DNA of 7,671 nucleotides from Gammaproteobacteria bacterium (GTDB taxonomy: Bacteria > Pseudomonadota > Gammaproteobacteria > Steroidobacterales > Steroidobacteraceae): assembly GCA_030830595.1 (NCBI GenBank), contig JAURMS010000063.1:1-7671 (forward strand), written 5' to 3'. This document shows positions 1 through 5,394 of the stretch, in pieces (position 1 is the stretch's first letter; every line of letters begins with the position of its first letter). The notes beneath the pieces are model-generated. The model was not told where the DNA came from. It saw nothing but the letters and a program-made list of their open reading frames with translations, and made no database searches. The position numbers and the translations under genes are program-made.

Positions 1-1748
1 ATCTCCGGACGACCGAGAAACCAGGCTACGGCCAGGCTGCGCGTCAGGCCGTCGAGCCCGCCCGCGTGGTCGCGGTCAGCATGACTGATCACGGCGAGGG
101 CGAGGCGGTCGAGGCCCCGGCTGCGCAGGTAGGGAACCAGAGAGTAGGCGGCCGCAGACCCGCCCTGCCAGGCAGGCCCGACGTCGAACACCATGACCCG
201 CCGGGAGGTCTCGACCACCGTGGCCAAGCCATGTCCGACATCGAGCACCCGCAGCCTTAACTCTCCGTGTCCCGGTCGCCCCGGCGCCTGCAGTACCAGC
301 GTCAGGAGCAGGGCCAGCGCCAGCCAGCGGGTCGCCGGCAGGGGCACCCTGACGGCCGTCAGCACGCCAAGCATCGACAAGCCCGCGAGCCACGGTGGCG
401 GTGCCGCCAGCCAACTCATCGCAAGTGGATGTGACGCGATCTTCGACAACAGGCCCCAGGTGGGCTCCAGCCATCCGCCGAGCATGGCCCAGAGATCTGC
501 GGCCGCCGCGGGCCATACCGGCATCAGCGCCAGCGCCAGCAAGAGCAGCGGCAGCAGCAGGAAGGAAAACACCGGGATGGCTACCAGGTTGACCAGCGGA
601 CCGACCCGCGAATAGCCGCCGAATACGGCAACCGACACGGGAACGAGCGCCAGCGAAAGGCTCGCCTGCAATGTGACGAATCCCCACAGCCCCCTACTCG
701 ACCAGGCGAACACCAGCATCAAGACTGCAACGAACGACAACCAGAAGGCGGCGGAGCCCATCTCCAGGGGTGCGGGCAGGACGATGGCCAGCGCACAGGC
801 CGCCACCAGGTCTGCGGCCGAAACCTGCCGACGGGTCAGGTGAACGAGCGCGACCATGCTGACCGCAATGGCGGTCCGGAGCGTGGGCAAGGAGGCGCCC
901 GCAAGCAGCGAATACGCCCAGGTGGCCATGACCACGAGCAAGGTCCGGCAAGTCGGCCAGGCCGAAGTCCAGGACGCAGAACCCAGGGCACGGAAGGCCC
1001 ACTTGAGCGACCAGGCGACCACCACGGCAAAGGCCGTGACGTGCAGGCCGGAAATGGCGATCAGGTGAGCCACTCCCGTATGGATGAAGGTCTCCCTCAG
1101 GTCGCTGGGAATGTCGCCCCGCAGGCCAACCGCCAAGCCCTGCAGGACGGCGGCCGAGTTCGGTGCCTGCACGGCCTCGGCGATGGCAGCACCGACCGCC
1201 CCCCGCATCCGCTGGACCGGCCAGCCCGCGGCGACCGCCTCCCTGCGGGGCTGGCCGTCACGGGGCGCTACGTAGGCCGTGGCCGCATAGCCGCGGCGGA
1301 GCAGGTCGAGTTCCCGATCAAACACGCCCGGGTTGAGGTGCGCCCGGCGACAGCGCAGGCGCAGGGGCAGTCGCCAGCGCTCGCCCACCGCTGGCGCCTC
1401 GCTCGCGTCATACCAGGCCACGCGCAGCGTGCGTGACGGTCCGCTCCCGACGGTCTGAAAATCGAAGTCCAGTTTGCCTGGACGCTGCTCCGGGACGGAG
1501 GTGATCCAGCCGCTGGCCTCCAGACGCACCCGTTGTTCAGTGCAGGGCAGTTCGCCGTCCAGCGCGAGATGACCATGCAGACAGGCCAACATGAAACCGA
1601 GCCCTGCACAGCCGACCAGGCGCCAGCGAACCAGCAGGCACAGCGCGGACAGCCCTGCCCACAGCGCCAGTGCGCCGACTCCCGGCAGGCCACGCAGCCA
1701 GAAACTGCCGGACATCCCGATCAGCAGGGCGAGGACAGGCCATCTCAC
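1..1748 (-). CDS. comEC: ComEC/Rec2-type DNA uptake channel, partial (C-terminus off the left edge)
   Basis: ComEC is the polytopic inner-membrane protein through which single-stranded DNA enters the cytoplasm during natural transformation. The frame stays open from position 1796 to the window edge and encodes 582 visible residues. Order seen: two or three N-terminal hydrophobic segments, a soluble OB-like region ending in NPGVFD, the family motif AHLIAISGLH (residues 227-236), a Leu/Ala/Val-rich multi-helix competence domain with LPTLRTA and VGPLVNLVAIPV, then the start of the metallo-beta-lactamase-like domain with DVGHG (503-507) and SHADRDHAGG (about 555-564, the HxDxDH metal motif). Roughly the last 190 residues of a typical 750-residue protein lie outside the window. 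I chose GTG at 1748 because no ATG, GTG or TTG precedes it after the in-frame stop at 1797-1799. Its Shine-Dalgarno is weak, and ATG at 1715 is the alternative. It lies 40 bp after lolD, probably in the same transcript. Identity is secure, but a role in competence in this organism is inference. Confidence 0.95.
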   Translation of the reverse strand, partial: MRWPVLALLIGMSGSFWLRGLPGVGALALWAGLSALCLLVRWRLVGCAGLGFMLACLHGHLALDGELPCTEQRVRLEASGWITSVPEQRPGKLDFDFQTVGSGPSRTLRVAWYDASEAPAVGERWRLPLRLRCRRAHLNPGVFDRELDLLRRGYAATAYVAPRDGQPRREAVAAGWPVQRMRGAVGAAIAEAVQAPNSAAVLQGLAVGLRGDIPSDLRETFIHTGVAHLIAISGLHVTAFAVVVAWSLKWAFRALGSASWTSAWPTCRTLLVVMATWAYSLLAGASLPTLRTAIAVSMVALVHLTRRQVSAADLVAACALAIVLPAPLEMGSAAFWLSFVAVLMLVFAWSSRGLWGFVTLQASLSLALVPVSVAVFGGYSRVGPLVNLVAIPVFSFLLLPLLLLALALMPVWPAAAADLWAMLGGWLEPTWGLLSKIASHPLAMSWLAAPPPWLAGLSMLGVLTAVRVPLPATRWLALALLLTLVLQAPGRPGHGELRLRVLDVGHGLATVVETSRRVMVFDVGPAWQGGSAAAYSLVPYLRSRGLDRLALAVISHADRDHAGGLDGLTRSLAVAWFLGRPE

Positions 1749-1788
1749 CCACTGATCGTGACCCGCGAAGCTGGACGGAGGGAGCCGC

Positions 1789-2499
1789 TCAGTCGCTCAA
1801 TTCGCGTAGTTTTCCATCCTCGAGGACGAGCCGCCGCTGCAGGCGCTCGGCCAGTACCCCGTCATGGGTAACGATGACCAGGCTCGAGCCCCACTCGCGG
1901 TTGAGTTCCAGCATCAGCTCCAGCACCTGATTCGCATTGGCCGAATCGAGGTTGCCGGTGGGTTCGTCAGCCAGCACTAGCGGAGGCCGTGTGACCAGCG
2001 CGCGGGCGACCGCGGCCCGCTGACGCTCGCCGCCCGACAGTTCCGAGGGCCGATGCTCAAGGCGTGCCCCGAGGCCCACCCTTTCAAGCACCAGGCGGGC
2101 GGACTCGAAGGCCAGCCGGCGATCGTCGTGACGAATCAGTAACGGCATGGCCACGTTCTCAAGCGCCGTGAACTCCGGTAACAGATGGTGAAACTGATAC
2201 ACGAAACCGAGCTGGCGATTGCGCAGCCATCCTCGTGCCGCCTCGCCGAGCAGCGCAGGATTCTCGCCGCCGATCAGGACCTGGCCCGTCGTCGGCACGT
2301 CGAGGGCGCCCATCAACTGAAGGAGGGTCGTCTTGCCCGAACCGGAGGCACCCAGGATGGCCACGGTCTCACCAGCCTGCACCGAGAGTTGCAAGCCCGC
2401 CAGCACGGTCAGGGTCACCGGCCCCTGACGGAAGGACTTGCCCAGATCGGTGCAGGCCAGCACGGGAAGATTTTTCGAGGTGGCTTCGGACTCAGACAT
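1789..2499 (-). CDS. lolD: LolD, ATPase subunit of the lipoprotein-releasing ABC transporter
   Basis: This is the 236-residue ATPase that powers release of outer-membrane lipoproteins from the inner membrane to the chaperone LolA. All ABC motifs are intact: Walker A GASGSGKT (50-57), Q-loop Gln102, signature LSGGERQ (154-160), Walker B LVLADEP (174-180), D-loop NLD (183-185) and switch His212. The stretch FVYQFHHLLPEFTALENVA (99-117) is nearly the same as in E. coli LolD and separates it from MacB-type relatives. The start at 2499 is chosen over an in-frame ATG at 2691 because the extra 64 residues would overlap the permease gene and resemble no LolD. The upstream permease stop lies inside its first codons (8-bp overlap), and GGAGGT sits 11 nt before the ATG. 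It is cytoplasmic, bound to the two upstream permeases. Confidence 0.97.
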   Translation of the reverse strand: MSESEATSKNLPVLACTDLGKSFRQGPVTLTVLAGLQLSVQAGETVAILGASGSGKTTLLQLMGALDVPTTGQVLIGGENPALLGEAARGWLRNRQLGFVYQFHHLLPEFTALENVAMPLLIRHDDRRLAFESARLVLERVGLGARLEHRPSELSGGERQRAAVARALVTRPPLVLADEPTGNLDSANANQVLELMLELNREWGSSLVIVTHDGVLAERLQRRLVLEDGKLRELSD

Positions 2500-3751
2500 C
2501 GTGACGCAGGACCTCCGCCGGTTCCGTGCGAGCTGCCCGCCAGGCGGGATAGAGGGTAGAGAGCATACCGAGGGCCACCGCGATGAGCGACACCAGCCCC
2601 ACGTCTGCGAAGCGCACATCGACCGGCAAGCGGTCGATGAAATAGATCGTCTCATCGACCAGCCGGGTATCCAGCAGCGCCTCCAGCGCACCGACCAGCG
2701 CGGTCAGGTTAAGGCTCAGCAGCAACCCGCCCGCCACGCCCAGCAGCGTACCCAGCAGGCCGATCACCGTGCCCTGCGCAAAAAATACCGAGAGAATCGC
2801 GCCCGGGCTGGCCCCCAGGGTGCGCAGGATGGCGATCTCACCCTGCTTGTCGTGCACGACCATCACCAGGGTAGCCACAATGTTGAAGGCGGCAACGGCC
2901 ACGACCAGCAGCAGCACCACCAGCATGATCGAGCGCGTCACCTGGATGGAGCGGAAGAAATTCGCCTGCCGCCGGGTCCAGTCGGTGATGTAAAACCCGC
3001 CTCCCTCGTTGAGGGCCAGCGCGCGGACAGTCTCACCCGCCGCAAAGGGCTCGCTGAACAGGAAGCGCAGGCCGGTCACCGTATCGCCCATCCGCAGGAA
3101 CCTTTGCGCATCCTCCAGGTGAACCAGGGCGAGGGTGCTGTCGAATTCATACATGCCCGCATCGAAGGTGCCCGCCACCTCGAAGCGCCGCAAGCGTGGC
3201 ACCACGCCGGCCGGGGTAACCACCCCATCCGGCACCACCAGCAGGACGCGATCGCCCAGCCCGACCCCCAGCTGGCTGGCCAGCTCGACGCCCAGCAGGA
3301 CCCGGAAACGTCCAGGCTCCAGGGCCTGCAGGGAACCCTCCACGAACAGGCCCGCCAGCGAGGAGACGCCCGACTCAGAACCGGGCAGCACACCCCGCAA
3401 CTCCGCCGCCCTCGCCGCCTCACCGCGCACCAGCATGGCGCGCCCCTCAACGAAGGGCGTGGACGCCAACACCCGTTGATCGGTGCCGGTCGATTCCGCA
3501 AGGGCAGGCCAGTCCACCAGCCGACCATCCAGTGCCTCGAGGGTCGCATGCGCAGTCACGTCGAGGATGCGCTCGCGCACTTCCTGCTCGAAGCCGTTCA
3601 TCACGGACAGCACGGTGATCAGCACCGCCACACCCACCGCGATGCCCGCCGTGGCGATCAGCGACACCACCCCGGTAAAACGCTCACCCGACCGCAAGCG
3701 CAGGTAGCGACGGCCGATCCACACCGGCAGGGGCAGCTGCGGCCTAGTCAT
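2492..3751 (-). CDS. LolC/LolE-family lipoprotein-releasing permease, second copy, with a LolC-like Hook region
   Basis: This 419-residue inner-membrane permease belongs to the Lol transporter that extracts lipoproteins for LolA. It shows the family plan: TM1 (about 28-50, ending in VLSVMNGFE), a large periplasmic domain (about 55-270), then TM2 (about 272-298, AVAAFNIVATLVMVV), the coupling segment DKQGEIAILRTLG (301-313), TM3 (about 318-345) and TM4 (about 382-402, ending YPAWRAARTEPAEVLRHDV). The periplasmic part resembles E. coli LolC: LGVELASQLGV (153-163) and a Hook-like stretch VTPAGVVPRLRRFEVAGTF (178-196). IYFIDRLP near TM4 is instead LolE-like, so I give no lolC or lolE symbol. It may be a hybrid of the LolF type. 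The start at 3751 has GGAGG 9 nt upstream. An in-frame ATG at 3961 would overlap the upstream gene by about 220 bp and is unlikely. It overlaps both neighbours by 8 bp. Confidence 0.94.
   Translation of the reverse strand: MTRPQLPLPVWIGRRYLRLRSGERFTGVVSLIATAGIAVGVAVLITVLSVMNGFEQEVRERILDVTAHATLEALDGRLVDWPALAESTGTDQRVLASTPFVEGRAMLVRGEAARAAELRGVLPGSESGVSSLAGLFVEGSLQALEPGRFRVLLGVELASQLGVGLGDRVLLVVPDGVVTPAGVVPRLRRFEVAGTFDAGMYEFDSTLALVHLEDAQRFLRMGDTVTGLRFLFSEPFAAGETVRALALNEGGGFYITDWTRRQANFFRSIQVTRSIMLVVLLLVVAVAAFNIVATLVMVVHDKQGEIAILRTLGASPGAILSVFFAQGTVIGLLGTLLGVAGGLLLSLNLTALVGALEALLDTRLVDETIYFIDRLPVDVRFADVGLVSLIAVALGMLSTLYPAWRAARTEPAEVLRHDV
2511..2516 (-). promoter_or_regulatory. Shine-Dalgarno site for lolD, inside the upstream permease gene
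   Basis: GGAGGT on the minus strand lies 11 nt before the ATG at 2499. It is formed by the codons for the Ala-Glu-Val part of the permease C-terminus (PAEVLRHDV). It fixes the lolD start at 2499 and implies coupled translation. Confidence 0.7.
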
Positions 3752-4934
3752 GGCGCAGGGCCTCCGCAGGTTCGACGGCGGCGGCCCGCCGCGCCGGATA
3801 CCAGGTGGCCAGCGAGGTCGCGACCAGCGCACCGACGGCAACCAACAGCACGTCGCCGCCCTCCAGCTTGGAGGGAATGCGGGTGATGTAGTAGACCTCG
3901 GCGTCGAAAACCTGGAAGCCAAACAGCGCCTCCACCCACGCGGCCAGGTCGGGCAGCCCATGGGCGAGGATCACTCCCGCCAACACCCCGAGTCCCGTGC
4001 CGAGCCAGCCGATGATCAGGCCCTGAAAGGCAAAGACCCCCACGACGCCACCCGGGGTCATGCCGAGCGTGCGCAGGATGGCGATGTCGCCGCGCTTCTC
4101 GCCCACCACCATCACCAGGCTGGCGACAATATTGAAGGCCGCCACGGCCACGATCAGGCCGAGGATCAGCCCCATCATGAGCTTCTCGAGGTGCACAGCG
4201 CGGAAGTAGGCGCTGTGCTCCCGTGTCCAGTCCGAGACCTCCCAGGCCGGGCCCAGTCCGTCCCGCAAGCGTCCCGCCAGCGAGGGGGCGGCCATCGGAT
4301 CGTCGAGGGTGAGCGACACACCCGATGCGGCGCCCCCACCCGCCAGGGCGGCCACATCCTCGAGCGTGGCCAGGGCCAGGCTGGCGTCGAGGTCGGCCAG
4401 TCCCACCTCGAAATTTCCACGCAACTCGAACGCCCCCACCACGGGCAGCAAGCTGCCTGCGGAGTCGGTGCGTGGAAACAGCAGGGTCAGCTCGTCGCCC
4501 GGCACGGCACCGAGACGATTCGCCAGCACCTGTCCGGTCAGCATCCCCCGCTCGCCAGGGGTGAGGCCGGCGGCCACTGCACCCCTCACCAGCACCGGCG
4601 CCAGCTGGCCCCGGAGGGAGACGAGTCCCTGCAGCTCGATGAAGGGCTCCGCCCGCTGGATGCGCGGGTCGAACGCCAGCAGACGTTCGGCCGTCTCGAC
4701 CAGTTCGGCCGGTGAGGCCCCGGGATCACGGACCGTGACGTGAGCAGAGATCGACAGCAGGCGGCTACGGAGTTCGGCCTCGAAACCGTTCATCACCGAC
4801 AGGACCGCGATCAAGGCCGCCACACCCACGCAGACCCCGCCCACCGACACGACGGTGATGAAGGACGCGAGGGTCGAACGCCGCCCGCGGCGCGCGTAGC
4901 GCAGGCCAATTGCCGCGGGAAGGGGACGAAGCAT
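3744..4934 (-). CDS. LolC/LolE-family lipoprotein-releasing permease, first copy, compact periplasmic domain
   Basis: This 396-residue inner-membrane permease is the first gene of the lol operon and the presumed partner of the second permease and LolD. Visible are the N-terminal IGLRYARRG, TM1 (about 24-48, ending AVLSVMNGFE), a periplasmic domain (about 52-250), TM2 (about 252-277, LIVAVAAFNIVASLVMVV), the segment EKRGDIAILRTLG (279-291), TM3 (about 296-325) and TM4 (about 360-380, ending in TWYPARRAAAVEPAEALRHD). VYYITRIPS before TM4 recalls LolE. Compared with the second permease it lacks about 28 residues between LVRG (115-118) and LTPGE (124-128), and it shows no clear TPxGxxPR Hook motif. 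The reading frame is intact, so this is divergence or an in-frame deletion rather than decay. ATG at 4934 gives the expected family N-terminus, although no good Shine-Dalgarno precedes it. Its TAG stop overlaps the next gene by 8 bp. Which permease corresponds to LolC and which to LolE is unresolved. Confidence 0.93.
   Translation of the reverse strand: MLRPLPAAIGLRYARRGRRSTLASFITVVSVGGVCVGVAALIAVLSVMNGFEAELRSRLLSISAHVTVRDPGASPAELVETAERLLAFDPRIQRAEPFIELQGLVSLRGQLAPVLVRGAVAAGLTPGERGMLTGQVLANRLGAVPGDELTLLFPRTDSAGSLLPVVGAFELRGNFEVGLADLDASLALATLEDVAALAGGGAASGVSLTLDDPMAAPSLAGRLRDGLGPAWEVSDWTREHSAYFRAVHLEKLMMGLILGLIVAVAAFNIVASLVMVVGEKRGDIAILRTLGMTPGGVVGVFAFQGLIIGWLGTGLGVLAGVILAHGLPDLAAWVEALFGFQVFDAEVYYITRIPSKLEGGDVLLVAVGALVATSLATWYPARRAAAVEPAEALRHD
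3761..3765 (-). promoter_or_regulatory. Shine-Dalgarno site for the second Lol permease
   Basis: GGAGG on the minus strand lies 9 nt before the ATG at 3751. It is encoded inside the Ala-Glu-Ala codons of the first permease C-terminus (PAEALRHD). It decides the start of the second permease and repeats the arrangement seen before lolD. Confidence 0.7.
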
Positions 4935-5058
4935 GGGGGCCTATTGAAACATAGGACCGACCTGAACCCGACATAGATCACTTTTTTCATGCACTTATGC
5001 CACAATCCTCGACAGTGTCCCGCTGCCGGGTGTTAAGATCGGCTCTGGAGGTACAGCG
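4935..5058. promoter_or_regulatory. Divergent intergenic region between the lol operon and the small gene upstream of mfd
   Basis: This 124-bp region is more AT-rich than its surroundings and must hold the start signals for both directions. Rightward, TCGACA (5009-5014) and TAAGAT (5034-5039) are a weak sigma-70-like pair with a long 19-bp spacer. Leftward I see no convincing promoter. It also holds the inverted repeat CCTAT-N6-ATAGG (4940-4955), next to the permease ATG, and two copies of ACATAG (4949-4954 and 4971-4976). No RNA gene or riboswitch is recognisable. A regulatory role is inferred from the divergent layout. Confidence 0.5.
5047..5052 (+). promoter_or_regulatory. Strong Shine-Dalgarno site for the small exported protein
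   Basis: GGAGGT lies 6 nt before the ATG at 5059, a near-ideal site and spacing. It supports the short reading frame downstream as a real gene. Confidence 0.75.
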
Positions 5059-5340
5059 ATGCGTCGTTCCATTCGGTTGCTGGCAGCCCTGTTCCTGGTA
5101 TCCCCGCTGGCCGTAAGCCAGAACCTCGAGGTGCCGGCAGGCTCAGCCGAGCGTGCCGCACAGGCAGTTCCCCTGCCGGGATCGAGCATGGCCGCGGTGG
5201 AGGCCTCCCTCGGTGCACCCACCAACCGGTACGGTCCGGTCGGCGACCCGCCGATTACCCGCTGGGACTACCCGGGCCTCGCGGTCTTCTTCGAGTACGA
5301 TAAGGTCCTGCACAGCGTCGTGATCCAGGGCGGCCGCTGA
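5059..5340 (+). CDS. Small exported protein of unknown function upstream of mfd
   Basis: This 93-residue protein cannot be assigned a function. It begins with a Sec-type signal peptide: MRRSIR, then a hydrophobic core LLAALFLVSPLAV, with likely cleavage near AVS-Q at about residue 20. There is no lipobox cysteine, so the mature product should be a soluble periplasmic protein of about 70 residues. The mature part has a compact conserved-looking stretch, roughly 38-88: LPGSSMAAVEASLGAP, then GPVGDPPITRWDYPG, then VFFEYDKVLHSVV. The M-x-x-VE-x-x-LG-x-P pattern followed by Trp/Tyr-rich strands recalls the small BamE/SmpA-like fold, but that is only a resemblance. From memory, similar short proteins occur near mfd in other gammaproteobacteria. 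A strong GGAGGT site and the signal peptide argue that the gene is real. It ends 54 bp before mfd, in the same direction. Confidence 0.85.
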   Translation: MRRSIRLLAALFLVSPLAVSQNLEVPAGSAERAAQAVPLPGSSMAAVEASLGAPTNRYGPVGDPPITRWDYPGLAVFFEYDKVLHSVVIQGGR

Positions 5341-5345
5341 CTCTG

Positions 5346-5369
5346 GCTGGCACCCGCTGAGGTGCCAGC
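5346..5369 (+). terminator. Perfect 9-bp hairpin between the small gene and mfd, possible weak terminator or attenuator
   Basis: GCTGGCACC (5346-5354) and GGTGCCAGC (5361-5369) pair perfectly around a 6-nt loop, beginning 5 bp after the small gene's stop codon. The following bases contain only isolated Ts and no U-run, so it is a poor intrinsic terminator. It could protect an mRNA 3' end or partly separate expression of the two genes. The mfd ATG follows 25 bp later. Confidence 0.45.
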
Positions 5370-5394
5370 GACCTTCAAGTTCGATGAGGAACGA

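Noticed and set aside
526..567. A repetitive-looking run of cagcgcc and cagcag units
   Set aside because: In the comEC frame it encodes a Leu/Ala-rich membrane helix. The repetition comes from CTG and GCG codon use, not from a tandem repeat element.
840..1436. A 198-codon open frame on the plus strand inside comEC
   Set aside because: It is opposite the conserved competence domain, which is continuous in the minus-strand frame, and its product is Arg/Gly/Ala-rich without motifs.
76..1693. Possible break-up of comEC into fragments in several minus-strand frames
   Set aside because: I read the minus-strand frame codon by codon from 1796 to 3 and found no stop. The gene is intact within the window, and the fragments are shadows.
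1749..1788. Terminator or promoter between lolD and comEC
   Set aside because: The 40-bp gap has no stable hairpin with a U-run and no good promoter hexamers.
2438..3886. A 482-codon open frame on the plus strand, antisense to the second Lol permease
   Set aside because: Its product is rich in Arg, Gln, His and Pro with no recognisable domain, and it lies wholly opposite well-supported Lol genes. Long antisense frames are expected in GC-rich coding DNA.
3750..4715. A 321-codon open frame on the plus strand, antisense to the first Lol permease
   Set aside because: Low-complexity Gln/His/Arg composition, no motif, and fully opposite a conserved gene.
5009..5039. A full sigma-70 promoter call for the small gene
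   Set aside because: The TCGACA and TAAGAT pair has a 19-bp spacer and would start transcription almost on the Shine-Dalgarno. It is mentioned only as a weak candidate in the intergenic entry.
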